From the NCBI GenBank assembly GCA_950022295.1, contig OX465597.1:400897016-400961015 (forward strand): 64,000 bases of DNA. Reading direction: 5' to 3'. Under the pieces are notes generated by a model. It was not told where the DNA came from and made no database searches. It was given only the letters and a program-made list of their open reading frames with translations. The translations under genes were made by a program, and so were the position numbers. Origin of the DNA: Bromus sterilis. Its lineage: Eukaryota; Streptophyta; Magnoliopsida; Poales; Poaceae. Shown here piece by piece: positions 1 through 13,029 of the stretch (position 1 is the first letter of the stretch; every line of letters starts with the position of its first letter).

Positions 1-1270
1 ATAAACATCCTTATGTATTTCCTCGAAATAGCCACCATACCTACCTACAAGGCATTTCTATATCCTTTTCGAGATACATTGCCATGCAACATCCACCTTC
101 TCATGACTTGATCTTCATGTCATACATGCTTTTGGTTGATCGATGAGCCGCATGCTAGTTGGGCCTTGCCCTAATAATTGCTACATGACGCGCTAGTATC
201 ATTGCATATCCTGCTACACTGACAGAGGCATACATTTGCATATATCATGATAGCTTCATCTTCTTTATGCTGAGTACTTTTGTAAAGTGTGAAAGATCTT
301 ATATACTTCTTGTAATATATATAGTGTTGCCCCTAAAGTGAGGAAAAGATCCCAAAGAGGACAAATGAGAGTTACATAGAAAGAGCCATTGAGGCCAGCA
401 AAAAATAAAAAAATAGAAAAAAGAGAAAAATAAAATAAAGATAGAGAAGGGGGCACACTACTATTCCTTTTGAGAGATCCACACTCGTACTCCCTCTTAT
501 ATCTTGTACTCTATAGAGATCATCATACATGCATATAACTATGTGGGGACTCTTACACTATAAAACTTGGCTTGTATATTCCAATGATGAGCCTCCTCAA
601 ATAAGCTCTAGGTCTTCTTGAGCAAGCAAGTTGGATTCACCCCCACTAGTTCCATTGGAGAGCTTTCCAAAGCTCACATGTGCATCCGTTGCATGGCAAT
701 CCCTACTCCTCACATCATATCTATCACTTGGCTTTCTCTCCCTTATGATTGTCCTCATTGATGTGAGCCTTTCACACCTTTTTGTCTTCCTCCTCCATCA
801 TTCTTCTCTTTCGTTGTTTAAGTGTCAACTTTCTTGCTTACTCTCAACCATTGCATGAGTGCTCAAAAATTTGAAAGGGAGTCGATCAGTTTGACTTGTA
901 CCTGGCTAGTGGTATGGGGACGAGTCAAGATAAGATTCCAAAGATTACTAAGTGTGAAACTTTAGTAGATTGAGTTCTCAACCACAATAAATAGTATGCA
1001 TTTTGCTCTAAACCCATCTCCCACTTCTTGCATGCAAACACCACTTGGAGAAATTCGAGTCACGGACAGCAAGAGCTCTTGCACTTTTATGTTCTTATGT
1101 TGCTTGTTTCAATGATAATATAGACTCTTGCTTGTTATGACTTGAATTGAATTACATGAATTTCTTGCCTTACTTAAAATTTCTTATATGGTTGGTAGCA
1201 TGTCACCACATAAATTATGCTTTTATCATTTACCTACTCGAGGACAAGCAGGAATTAAGCTTGGGGATGT
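1..1270 (+). mobile_element. Gypsy element F, 3' part of internal region (truncated by window start)
   Basis: This stretch is the reverse complement of the LTR-proximal internal regions of elements D (8798-10100) and E (17195-18300), so it is the 3' internal region of a plus-strand member of the same Gypsy family. It ends in the purine-rich tract AAGCTTGGGGATGT at about 1257-1270, directly before an LTR that starts with TGATACTTCCCAAACG. That order (polypurine tract, then LTR) fixes the orientation. It has no coding capacity that I can support; short ORFs here are chance. The 5' half of the element lies outside the window. Confidence 0.8.
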
Positions 1271-2475
1271 TGATACTTCCCAAACGTATCTATAATTTAT
1301 TCTTGCTCCATGCATGTTTTGGGTGATATTTCTATGATTTTAATGCACTTTCATACACTTTTGATCATATTTGGACTAACCTATTAACTTCGTGCACCTC
1401 AGTGCAAGTTTTTGTTTTCTGCTGTTTTTGTATTTCAGGTTTTCCCATTACTTAAAGTGCCCAAAAAATTCCGGGGAAAATATATAAAAAATCAGCAATG
1501 CAGAAGCTTCCAGATGCCTGAAGGGGGGACAGGGGGGCCCACCAGGCGTCCAAGCGCCCAGGGGGCGCGGCCCCACCCTAGGTCGCGCCAGGGGCCCGCC
1601 TGGACTCCCTGGTCCACCCCTGGTTGCTCCTTCGACCTATATTTACCCCGTCTTCTGAAACCCCCGAAGACAGAACCCTTTTTCGCGATCTCCCCTCTGT
1701 TCCGCCACCGCCGCGCTTCCAAGATCGGGGCTGCCAGGAGACCCTGTCCCGGCATCCTGCCGGAGGGAGGATTGACCTCCGAGAGCTTCTCCACCACCAT
1801 GGACGCTTCCCGGATGAGCCGTGAATAGTCCACCTTAGAACATGGGTCCATGATCAGTAGCTATGTGATGTCTTCTCTCCATCTTTGTTCTTCAATGTTT
1901 AGACCTTGTGAGCTGCCCTACATGATCAAGGCACATATGTAATTTTTCCTGCTGTTGCTATGTTGAGTTTGCTGGGATCTGATGGATTATGAGATTATGT
2001 TTAGATTGTGATGAGTAATATATTTGGTTCTTCTCCTTTTATATTTATGTTCTTGAGTAATTCTTGCACGTTCTCTGTTGCTTTTTATTACTTTGGCCAA
2101 GTGATGGATTGTAACTCCAAGAGGGAGCGTTATGCATGATTGTGGGTTCATGCCCCCAAATGACTAGCTTGAGTGACAGAAACATGAGTCTAGGGGATAT
2201 GCTATTGCCACAAGGGGGAAAACAATGGTGCTTGTACTTGCGGGTGCAAGGATTGTTTACTTTACGCAAAGTTCTTTTAATGCAGTTGTCTGTTGCTTTG
2301 GGTTTACACTTTGGGTGGGGCTCGCAACTTAATACCAGCGAGATGTTCTAGATAGATATCTCAAGGTGGATGATTAGTGAGTAGATGCAGATAGATTTTG
2401 GTCTACTTGTCTTGGCATACTGCCCATGCTTTTGAGCCTCTTCCTTTCTTTTGTAGCATAGTTAGCATTGCGGTG
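1271..2475 (+). mobile_element. Gypsy element F, 3' LTR, first part
   Basis: The LTR starts at TGATACTTCCC and runs in the sense opposite to the LTRs of D and E, with recognisable similarity along its length. It stops at the target duplication CGGTG (2471-2475), where Copia element B is inserted. The LTR resumes at 31447 on the far side of B. The two parts together are about 1.66 kb, matching the 1,640 bp LTRs of D. Confidence 0.85.
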
Positions 2476-3785
2476 TGTAAGTGCATCTCGTGCCCCCTTT
2501 GAGGTTTTGGAGTATTTGATGACAAAACGGTTAAGGGACTTATGTGTTTGTGAGTATACACAGGAGAACAGTCCCTGAATAAGAGGTTAACCACCGTTAT
2601 CGACCCCCCAAAATGTTGAGGAACATTGAAGAAATTGGGGTGTTTTCTGAAGATTGGCGAGGCGCGAAATCCTGAGGAAGCAGTGACAGATCCTGAGGAA
2701 GTTCGCGCTGAAGAAGAAGTTGAAGCATAGTCATCGCTAAGACTTTTTATACTTCTTGAGTCGTAGGAAAACACCGCACTGTGGGAGGGGTTGAGGAAAA
2801 TGAGTTCTATATTTCTGAGGAAGTGCTCAATTAGAAATCCTGAAGAAAACCCAGAGAAATCTCCTGCAGTAGAAGTTCAATTCCTCGGGTGTCTGAGACG
2901 ATGTTCTTCAGGACACTGAGGAATTTGTCTTCAGTTGAGGAGTCAGGAAAACTGCCAATGCAGTTTGCCTGAAGAAAATGAGAGTGTTTCGACCGTGCCA
3001 CGTGTCACGTGGAGAGCGCTGGTACATGTCCAGCCAACGGTCCGAAGGGTGGGCATTAAAGTAATTTCATGCATGTGCATTTATGTCCTTTCACCTGGGG
3101 TTGCTCCCCAGCTATAAATAGCCGCCACCAGCCCCATTTGTGGGCTGGCTGCTCCGAGAGAAAAAACTGACACTTGTCATTTGAGAGCAACCCACCTCTG
3201 AAGAAACTGAGGAACCCAAGTGAGGAAAACCACCAGCCTGAGTAGTTGAGCATTTCTGAGGAAGTCAGTTCGAGTGATCTGAAGCTTTTTACTCTTGAAG
3301 ACTATGATCTTCCAGTCGGTGTAGAAGTCATCGTTCTGGGGAAGTCAAGATGCAATTGTGACTTCCCTGAGTGAATAGAGTTTGTGAAAGTTTTGGGAGT
3401 CTACCTTGAAGACTCACCTGAGTAATTGGACGTAGTCTGAGGACTTTAGTTCAAGGAGAATAAGGTGAATACTATGTCTTCTGAGTTCTATCTCAGCCTC
3501 TCCAACCAGATGTAGAGTTGTCACAGCAACTCGAACTGGTTCATCAAATCTGTGTCTTCAGTGCCCTAGTGTTATTTCTTCAACCTCAGCTTTTATGTTT
3601 ATGCACTGATCACTCGTCCTGATGCCTCTCTTTCTTAGTTTACTCTGGTCTGATTCCTCAGTTCTTGCATCGGTCATACTTTAGCTCTGCAATAGGTTTC
3701 TCTACATTCATGCCAGCGTTTCAGTAGCATTTCTGTGCTTCATCGAGATTTAGTTTCCTCAATTTCGAATTGCCTCAGTCCTGAG
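2476..3785 (+). repeat. Element B 5' LTR (lacks its last ~70 bp)
   Basis: It aligns to 30047-31376 of the 3' LTR with scattered differences and small indels. A TATA box, TATAAATA, lies at 3113-3120. The copy stops at TCCTGAG, where element A begins; the 3' LTR continues for 70 bp past that point. The sequence is rich in CTGAGGAA/TTCCTCA-type words. Confidence 0.85.
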
Positions 3786-5299
3786 TGATAGGGCATGTTT
3801 TCCCTTGATTGGTTTTAGTGATTGATGACAATACATTTGCGGACTAACCGGGTGCGATGAGCATTTCAGATAATTACATTAATGGCACAAGACGGTTATT
3901 GCCCCCTCGGTGTATGAAGCGTGAAGACGGAGTTTTTCTTTCGATCTCCTTTTTTTATTTGAGTCGTAGGAAAACCGCACTATGAAGTGGGGATCCGCTT
4001 TGGAAATGGTTGGTGGAATCATCACACAGTCTCACTTTCTGCACCCACATATTTATCTTGCGTCGTGGAGGTGTGGAAACATATTGGAAATGGCTCCCTA
4101 GCTCTGCCAAGGCGGTAGTACCGCTCCAGGAGCGGTAGTACTGCGCCGCGGTAGTACCGGACCCAGTACCGCACCCACTACCGGAATCCCACTGGACTCT
4201 GTGGTAGTGGGGACGACACTTGGCCGCGGCAGTACCGCGGAGCGGTAGTACCGCTCCACGGTAGTACCGGACCCAGTACCGCATCCATTACCGGAATCCC
4301 ACTGGACTCTGCGGTAGTGGAGCGGCACTAGGGCTCGGTAGTACCGCGGAGCGGTAGTACCGTGCCTGGTACGGTAGTACCGCGCCCCGGTAGTACCAGG
4401 GCCAGTACCGCACCCACTACCGGAATCCCTCTGGACTCCACAGTAGTGGGCACGGTAGTGACCCTCAGTACTACCGGTGGCACGGTAGTACCGCTCTCGG
4501 TACGGTAGTACCGCTTCTGAAGCGATACTACCGTGGTTGGTGGGCAGCCAACGGCTGCATTTATGGCCACCTATAAAAGGGGGTCTTCTTCCCCATTGAG
4601 ACTCACCTCATTTATTGCTCTCACCTCCATTGACGCCCAAGCTCCATTCTTGCCCGATCTCCCTCCCTAGCCATCAAAACTTGTTGATTCTCTAGGGTTT
4701 GGAAGAGGAGGCCCCGATCTACACTTCCACCAAAGGATATTTTATTCCCCCCACTAATCCCGTGTGGATCTTGTTACTCTTGGGTGCGTTGGTGCCCTAG
4801 ACGGAAGAGGTCACCTCGAAGCCACATTCCATTGTGGTGAAGCTTCGTGGTTGTGTTGGGAGCCTCCAATTAAGTTGTGGAGTTTTCCCCAACCTTGTTT
4901 GTAAAGGTTTGGTTGCCACCTTCAAGGCCACCTCGTAGTGGATCACGACATCTTACATCGGTAAGAGCGTGAGGAGAAATAGGGTGGCCCTCGTTGGCTT
5001 CGTGTGAGCATTGTGCTCCTCACCCTCTCCAAACGGAGACGTACTTCTCGAAAGAGAAGGAACTTCGGAAACATATCCTTGTCTCCCGTGTTCCCCTTTA
5101 CCTTTACTTTGTGCAAGTTACTTTCCTTGCTTATTTATTGCTTGCTTGTTGTATCGTAGTTGTTGTCATATAGGTTGCTCACATAGTTGCATAACTAGAC
5201 AACCTATATTCTTTGTTGAGCCTAAATTGTTAAGAAAAGTTTAAAAAGTGTTAGTCGCCTATTCACCCCCCCCCTCTAGTCGACATTCCGATACTTTCA
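3786..5299 (+). repeat. Element A 5' LTR (1,514 bp) with GGTAGTACC array
   Basis: The LTR runs from TGATAGGGCATG to GATACTTTCA. About ten exact GGTAGTACC copies plus many variants fill 4100-4540. A TATA box (TATAAAA, 4572-4578) lies just downstream of the array, so the array occupies the promoter-proximal U3. The 3' LTR copy begins at 29012 with near-identical sequence. Confidence 0.88.
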
Positions 5300-5301
5300 A
5301 T

Positions 5302-5313
5302 TGGCATCAGAGC
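5302..5313 (+). other. Element A primer-binding site
   Basis: TGGCATCAGAGC lies two bases after the 5' LTR end. It differs by one base from TGGTATCAGAGC, the usual plant Copia site complementary to initiator tRNA-Met. Confidence 0.8.
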
Positions 5314-5349
5314 CTCGTCTCTTATTAAGGGCTTTACCGCCTTAAGAGG

Positions 5350-7157
5350 ATGTCGCAAGAGGATAAACCGAAAGAGGATGAGGTTCCAGGAGCTGCTTCG
5401 AACCCTCCCCTCTTGGAAAGGGTTCCGAGTATCGAGGGCTTCACGAACACGTTCGCGAAGGATGACTCGTCATCTATCTCTCGACATGAGTACAATGAAG
5501 GCATGTCCGCCATTAAGGCGCACATGAATAAAGTTACTGACATGCTTGGTAGTCTCATGTCGAGGATGCCCTCGGAGAGCAACCCCACCATCATCCCCAA
5601 CATTCCAACGTTGGGTGGAGGAGATGTCATCTCCCAACCTAGTGATGATGGTAGGAATGATAGACGATCCATTCCTCGTTCAGGGAATGGATCGGGTATT
5701 CATTCTACGATGGATCCTCCTGTCACCTATAACTCACTACCTCTTCCCGAGCCTCATTTTGCACATGCAAGCACTATTCCCATCCTTAACAAAGATGCTT
5801 ATCCGGTTTGGGCTCATCGCATGAAGAGACATTTGAAGGGGTCCTCGGTGGAACTGTGGCGCATCGTTGAGGAGGGATTCAATCCTCGTGACCGCCACAA
5901 CATGACCCCAAGAGAATATCGGGACAACATCATCAACAGTCATGTTATGCTTGTGATAGGAAATGGGTTGAAGGAAGAGCAATACAATCTTGTCCTAAAG
6001 TGTGAAACGGCCAAAGAGATGCGGGGTCTTCTTGAGAGTACTCTTATGGGAAGCTCTAGCATACGGTGCTCGAAGTTTGACAAGATTCAAGATCAAGCCG
6101 ATCACTTTGTCAGGAATGAAGGGGAGTCTTCCGAGGATGTACATCAAAGGTTGGTGGCTCTCGCCAACTCCATGACGGACCACGGGAGCATGGACACCGA
6201 CTATGGATGGATAAAAAGGAAGTTCATCACGGCTATGCTCCTACACAAGAAGCATATCACCAAGGTCATTCGTCAAAGGCCTGACTTTCGCGAGTTGAGT
6301 TCAAATCAAGTCTTGGATGAATTCGTTGCCATGGAAATCTTGGACTCCACGACGAGTTAAAGTTGGCTCGCCAAAGTGGCACCAAGATGACATCTCTCGA
6401 CTTGAAGGCCAAGGAGGTTCAAGTTGAGGAAGATGAAGATGAAGAGGATGTTGGTCCGGAGGACACCAAGTATGCTTACAATGAGCATATGGCTCTAGCC
6501 TCAAGACAATTTTGGGGAAACAAGAAGAACTTCAAGTCCAACACAAGTAGCTTCAAGCCAAAGGGCCAACGAATAAGGACTTGCTTCAATTGTGGTAATG
6601 TGAGTAATTTTGTTGCGGATTGTCCTTATGAGAAGAGAGAAGACCACGGTGGAAAGCTCATCCGTAAGGACAAGAACAAGCCACCATTGAACAAGACCTT
6701 TGTGAAGAAGAAGCCACAACGTGTGTTGGTGGCTCAATACGAATACTATTCCGATGATGAGGATGATGAAGAAAGTGGTGAGATTGTGGAAACCGCCACC
6801 GTTGCTATCGCCATTGAATCCCCCTCATCAACGTCTCTCTTCAACTCCCCCAACGATAACCCTCACATCATCCACAAGTGTCTTATGGCCAAGACTACCT
6901 CGGTAACTCCTCACTCTAAACCGTTTACTTCCACTAACCCTTCATTGTTGGATTGTGTGGAGGAAAATGAGGAGCCCAAAGCACAAGAAGAAAATGAATT
7001 CGAGCTATTCATGTCCAAACTCAAAGGTGTAGCCAAGGGACACTTTGTGGCTCTCTTGGAACATCTAGGTGAAGCCCATGCTCACATTGAGCAACTGGAT
7101 GAGACTATCACCGAGTTGCAAGGTAATAGTCGCGACTATGCGGATGAGATAGGGGAG
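5350..7157 (+). pseudogene. Element A gag, 5' part (frameshifted)
   Basis: Gag forms the virus-like particle and binds RNA. The ORF starts at ATG 5350, 37 bp after the primer site, with a Gag-like central domain of the Copia type (roughly residues 130-330). It reaches a stop at 6358-6360; the downstream reading, starting with LARQSG at 6363, is in another frame, so one base appears to be lost near 6357. The zinc knuckle is CFNCGNVSNFVADC, where the expected histidine of the CCHC motif is asparagine (codon 6606-6608). After that come an acidic stretch and a Glu/Asp-rich region. Element D cuts the frame at 7157; gag resumes at 14701. Confidence 0.85.
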
Positions 7158-8797
7158 TGATGGCTTCTCGCCCCTCGTTGGTTACCCCAAGTGGAAGGTT
7201 GAGATGCAGCGTAGCGGTAATTTCCCTCAGTAAAGATACCAAGGTTTGTCTCCAGTAGGACTCAACGATAAGTACGATAGGTGGCAACGGCGTCAGAAAT
7301 TATTCTGATGCGTGGAGTTGTCGTGGACCTGCACAAAACAAATAACTTTGCTCCCAACGAGTTCAGAGGAGTTGTCAATTCCTCCGGCCTTGTCGTTTAC
7401 AAAGGATCAAACGCAAGAGATAAAAAGGTACTAGTAAAAGTAAAAACAGAAAGGTAAATAGTGGGTGTGAACAATGGTATGAAGATGGACCGGAGTCCCG
7501 TGATTTTCACTAGTGATGTCTCTCTCCCAAAAGACGATAAAAATGCTAGCGAGGTAAACAAATCACAGTTGGGCAATTGACAGGATTATGAAGGCACCGC
7601 AATGCTAACTATGCTGCAAAGAAAGGAAGGGCTCAAAAGCAATGGGCAGTACGCCAAGGTAAGTAGACCGAAATCCATCTGCATCTACTACGAATCATCC
7701 ACCTTGAGATATCTATCCAGAACATCTCGCTGGTATTAAGTTGCGAATCCCATCCAAAGTGTAAACTCAAAGCAACAGACAACTGCATTAAAAGAACTTT
7801 GCGTAAAGTAAACAATTCTTGCACCAATAGGCCCAATCACCGTTGTTTTATCCCTGGTGGCAACAACACATCCCCTAGTCTCATGTTTCTGTCACTCAAG
7901 CTAGACATCAGGGGTCTGAACCCACAATCGAGCATAACGCTCTCTCTTGGAGTTGCAAGAAAATAACTTGGCCAAAACAAATACTGCAACGGAGAACATG
8001 CAAGAATTTACTCAAGAACAAAATATAAAAGGGCAAACCAAATATATTACTCATCACAATCTCAACATAGTCTCATAATCCATCAGATCCCAACAAACTC
8101 AGCATAGCAACAGCAGAAAATTACATAGGTGCCTCGATCATGTGAGGCAGCTCACGAGGTCTCGAAAGTGGAAGAACAAAAGAGGGAGAGGACATCACAT
8201 AGCTACTGATCACGGACCCATGGTCCAAGGGGGACTACTCACGGTACATACGGGAGGCGTCCATGGCTATGGATGGTCTCCCGGAGGGGTGATCTCCTTC
8301 CGGCAGGGTGCCGGGGCAGCTTCTCCAGGCAGCCCCGATCTGAAAACGGCGGCGGCGGCGGAACAGAGAGGTTTCCGCGAAAAAGAGTTCTATTTTAGGG
8401 GTTTCTACCCCGAGGGGGTTATATAGGCGAAGGGGGGCGTCGAGGGGCCACCCAGGGCAGCCAGGAGGGTGCCTGGCGCGCCCTAGGGTTGGGGCCGCGC
8501 CAGGGACCCTTCTGGCTCCCTGGTGGTGGTCCCGGCTCTCTCCCTTGGTTATTCCGGAAGCTTCCTGCCCGCTGATTTTTAATATAATTTTTGCGGAATT
8601 TTTTGGGCACTTTAATCAGCCGGAAAACCTGAAAAACAAAAACAGCAGAAAACCAGAAGCTGGCAACTAGGTGCACTGAGTTAGTAGGTTAGTCCAAATT
8701 GGTTTAAAAGTGTAATAAAGTTCAACCAAAACATGGCAAAGTCACACAAAACATGCATGGAGCAGGCAGAAATTATAGATACGTTTGGGACGTATCA
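7158..8797 (-). repeat. Element D LTR (3' LTR on minus strand)
   Basis: It runs from TGATGGCTTCTC to GGGACGTATCA on the plus strand, 1,640 bp. The polypurine tract (minus strand AAGCTTGGGGATGT) abuts it at 8798. Several short ORFs in it are chance. Confidence 0.9.
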
Positions 8798-11688
8798 ACA
8801 TCCCCAAGCTTAATTCCTGCTCGTCCTCGAGTAGGTAAATGATAACAAGCATAATTTCTGTGGTGACATGCCACACAACCAAATAAGGACTGTTAAGTAA
8901 AGCAATCAAAGCATGCAATTAAATTCAAGTCTTAACAGGCAAGAGTCTATATTGGCATTAACACAAGCAACAAAAGAACAAAAGGTGCAAGAGCTCTTGC
9001 TGTCCGTGACTCGAATGTCTCCAGATGGTGTTTGCGTGCAAGCAAGGGACTGGGAAGAAAGAGAAAAAAGGTTGTTGAGAACAACTATCTACTAAAGTTT
9101 CACACTTAGTCTCCTTTGGATTCTTATCTGGACTCGTCCCCAGACCACTAGCCAGGTACAAGTCAAATTGATCCACTCCCTTTCGATATTTTGAGCACTC
9201 ATGCAATGGATGAGCGTGAGCAAGAAAGTTGACACCTAAAAGGCGAAACAGAAAAAGGGTGGAGGAGGAAGACAAAAAGGTGTGTGAAAGGCTCACATCA
9301 ATGAGGACAATCATAGGCGAGAGAAGGCCATATGATAGATATGATGTGAGGAGTAGGGATTGCCATACAACGGATGCACATGTGAGCTAAAAGCTCTCCA
9401 ATGGAACTAGTGGGGGTGCATCTAACTTGCTTGCTCAAGAAGACCTAGAGCTCGTTTGAGGAGGCTCATCATTGGAATATACAAGCCAAGTTCTATAGTG
9501 TAAAAGTTCCCCACATAGCTATATGCATGATGATAATCTCTATGGAGTACAAGGGATAGAATATGAAGTACTAGTGTGGATCTATCAAAAGGAATATTAG
9601 TATGCCCCCTTCTCTCTTTTTATTTTTCTTTTTCTATTTTTCTCTTTTTATTTTATTTTTTGGTGGCCTCAATGGCTCTTTCTATTTAACTCTCATTTGT
9701 CCTCTTTGGGATCTTTTGATTTTGTCCTCTTTGGGATCTTTTCCTCACTTTAGGGGCAATACTCTATATTTTACAAGAATATAGGAGATCTTTCACACTT
9801 TACAAAGGTACTCACAAAAAGAAAATGTAACTAATCATGATGCAAATGTATGCCTCTGCCAGGATAGCAGGATATGCAATGATACTAGCGCGTCATGTAG
9901 CAATGATTAGGGCAAGGCCCAACTAGCATGCGGCTCATCGATCAAGCAAGTAGCATGTATGACATGAAGATCAAGTCATGAGAGGGTGGATGTTGCATGG
10001 CAATGTATCTCGGAAAGGCTATGGAAATGCCTTGTAGGTAGGTATGGTGGCTGTTTTGAGGAAAGATATAATGAGGCTTATGATGACAGAGCGTATCATG
10101 TCAAGGGTTTGGATGCACCGGCGAAGTATGCGCCAACTCTCGAGGTGATAAAGGGCAATGCACGGTACCGAAGAGGCAAGAAAAGGTATGGGTAGGTGGA
10201 AGTGTCAACTTTCGAATACTCACATTAGTCCGAAGAACTCATGCACTTATTATCGGTAACTCTCAATCTAATAGGAGGTTCACAAAGAGACAGGTACCCC
10301 GAGGAGGAGTGTATGGGGGTTTGGTTATCCTTGCGCATCCTCGACTCATGGTACGTGAGTGTACTCTAATATTCGAACCCTCCAGAGGTTAGTGATCCAT
10401 CTAGTAGCTAGAGTTCTCAACAGGGGTTTTTGGTTTTTGAAAAACACACGGATTGCCCAAAATACGACATCTATCACTAATAGGCAAGAGCTCTTGACAC
10501 CAAAAGTTCAAACATTACTCTAGTCAATACCTCAAAACTATTGCAAGTTACTACTTAAAAAAGAAAAGCAACTTTAACTACCTACTTTCTAGTCAAGACA
10601 CAGAACTCAGTGCAACAGGCAAACTCTCTAACAAGATAAAACATGCAACCTATAGAAAGTTCAACCTGAAAATAAAGGCTCTAGAAAAACTAAAGCACTA
10701 CAGCTAAACAGACCAGCAACTAAGAAAAGAAAAAGAACAACTCACAGCTAAAAGAAATAAGCATGCAAATCCTATGAGGAGTTCTAGTTCAAGTGGAGCG
10801 TGTTTCTCTCCCACACAAAAGAGTAAGTTGGGGTCTAACTTGTTACTACAGCAAAGAAAGCAAAACAAACCTAGAAAAGTAAAGAGAGAGACGCTCCAAG
10901 CAAAGCACATAACGCATGAAGTGATAAAAATATAGTGCAACGAAAGACAGACCGATGATTGTTGATGAAGAAGGGGATGCACCGGGGGCATCCCCAAGCT
11001 TAGACGCTTGAGTCTCCTTGAATATTTATTGGGGGTGCACTTGGGCATCCCCAAGCTTGAGCGCTTGACACTCCTGGATCTTCTTTCATCACCTTCCATC
11101 GCGCACTTGAAAACTCCCTTCATACATAACTCATTGTAGGCTGATTAGAGAGGTTAGTACCCTAATAAAATAATTTTCCTCTACTGCAAATAAATATTTC
11201 CAGGAAGAGCTACTGTTTCTCTTGCCTGCCCAAAAAAGTTTGAAAAGAAAAAAGCAAGCTTAAGGATTGCAAACCTGCGAAAAGAAAAACTGGGGCAGAA
11301 GCTGAGAAAAACAGAACAGCAGAGAAAGGGGAATTTTTTCGACGTACTTCTGCAACTCAAATCAAAAAACTTTGAACAGGGGCTAGCAAGCCAATTGTAT
11401 GGAGCATTCTGTCAAAAAAATCAGATCAAAAAGATGATCTGGTGATTTATCGCGAATTTTCCCGTCAAGAAGACAGAATCTGTTTCTGGACAGCAAGCTC
11501 CAACTTTTGAACTTTCAAGCACTCTGAGGCTAAATTTGGCACAAAGCTTGAAAAATAAAGATACAATGATGTTGCTACAGTAGTAACAATCATCAAGACC
11601 ACTAAGAACAGAACAAAAGCAAAAATAAAAACCTAAATTCGTTGCGGGCTGCCTCCCGAAAGCGCTTCTTTAGAGCCATTAGCTAGGC
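8798..11688 (-). other. Element D 3' non-coding internal region
   Basis: About 2.9 kb without a supportable gene. It is conserved with elements E, F and J in other places and orientations, including the words CATCCCCAAGCTT (around 10990-11060) and the (A/T)-rich block near 9600-9660. The conserved non-coding RNA region may carry packaging signals; this is inference. Confidence 0.7.
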
Positions 11689-12837
11689 TTAAAGATTATG
11701 AAAAATGCTCACAAGAGAATAAGAATGGAAGCAAAATAGAGCATCAAGAAGCAAATGTGAAACACATTTAAGCCTAACCCACTTCCTATGCATAGGCATC
11801 TTGTAAGAAAATAAATCAAAGAAGCACAAAGTGACATGCATAGGAAGGTAGAACAAGAACAACTTCAAAACTTTAAACTTGAAGAGAGGTGTTTTTGTAA
11901 CATGGAAGTTTCTACAACCAAACTTTCCTCTCTCAAAGTAATTTTCAGTAGCATCATGAACAACATCAAGAATATAAATATCACATAAATCATGTTGTTC
12001 ATGACCTACAATCACACGTGTATTGTTTTCAACACGGTTTTTAGGATGATAAGATAGACGCAACCCATCACATTGAGCCTTGATAATAGAAAAATTCTCC
12101 GGAGTTGGAGATTTCAAAAGTATAATAGGGAAATCAAGTGTGGGTGCAATAGCAAAAATTTCATGCTTAACATAAGGAACTATAGCAAGTTCATCTTTGT
12201 AAGCATCATCCATAGTGGCATCATGGCCATCAACAAAGCAAGTATCAAAATCATCAGAGAGGGATGTATCAAGTGAGTCCTCGGAATCATAGGACTCCTC
12301 ATCATAGAAATCATTAGCCTCTTCTCGGGCAGCAAGCATTCTATTTTTAAAATAATCAATATAAGCATTGGAAGTATAATTATCAAAGCAATAAGCAAGA
12401 ACAGCAAAGTTTTCAGACTTGTGAATAGTATCGTAATACTTTTCAATCAAAGAAGCAATCTCATAAGCACCTTTAAAAGCAACAAACTCTTCAATCTTTT
12501 CAACATCAAAGTAATCATAAACACCTTTGGCATAAGAGGATAGGATCTCATTTTCATTAAACTCACATTGGAAAGGAAGGTGTTTACGCTCTATATTAGA
12601 GCAGCAAGTAAAATCATAAATGTGGCATAAAGATTCAGCATAGCAATAAGAAACTTGTATTTGATCCCATAAGTGTTTCCCTTTCTGAGATAGGCGGTGC
12701 CGCGTGAAATGAGCATGCTCATCCAATGATTTTCCCTCAACCAAGTCGGTTGGGTTTTTAGCGCGAGCACAAATTGATCGAAGACGAGCCAAGTGAAACA
12801 TGTCCATCCTACCATATTTGGGTGGTTCCACACCCAT
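11689..12837 (-). CDS. Element D ORF, 382 residues, unknown function
   Basis: A single uninterrupted frame starts MGVEPPKYGRMDMFHLARLR and ends VSIFHNL. It has an acidic central stretch (YDEESYDSEDSLDTSLSDD, about residues 180-200) and a hydrophobic, cysteine-containing C-terminal third that could be membrane-active. No zinc knuckle, protease or polymerase motif is visible. It occupies the same slot (between a shared 5' leader and a shared 3' region) as the quite different, Gag-like ORF of element E. The start is chosen as the first ATG after the primer site leader. I do not recognise the family; a degenerate or replaced Gag and a captured host sequence are both possible. Confidence 0.6.
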   Translation of the reverse strand: MGVEPPKYGRMDMFHLARLRSICARAKNPTDLVEGKSLDEHAHFTRHRLSQKGKHLWDQIQVSYCYAESLCHIYDFTCCSNIERKHLPFQCEFNENEILSSYAKGVYDYFDVEKIEEFVAFKGAYEIASLIEKYYDTIHKSENFAVLAYCFDNYTSNAYIDYFKNRMLAAREEANDFYDEESYDSEDSLDTSLSDDFDTCFVDGHDATMDDAYKDELAIVPYVKHEIFAIAPTLDFPIILLKSPTPENFSIIKAQCDGLRLSYHPKNRVENNTRVIVGHEQHDLCDIYILDVVHDATENYFERGKFGCRNFHVTKTPLFKFKVLKLFLFYLPMHVTLCFFDLFSYKMPMHRKWVRLKCVSHLLLDALFCFHSYSLVSIFHNL

Positions 12838-13029
12838 GGTGAAGATAGCATTAGTAGGTATTTTTTGTATTTTTGATTAGGGACATGAAAGTAAAAACTG
12901 AAAGGTAAACTAACAAGACTAAAAAGCAAAGGTAAAAGATAGCGTGTAACTCCCCTATTTTTGATACAGGAGTCCGACAACGGCGCCAGAAATTGGCGGT
13001 TATCAGGACTCGCGTATTTGTACTTCCTT

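Noticed and set aside
4100..4540. GGTAGTACC array considered as a CRISPR-like array
   Set aside because: Spacing is irregular, units are only 9-12 bp, the genome is a plant, and the region is inside an LTR.
8142..8426. 94-residue frames in the element D LTRs (also 14046-14330)
   Set aside because: They occur in both LTRs simply because LTRs are repeats; no conserved domain and no matching frame in the E LTRs.
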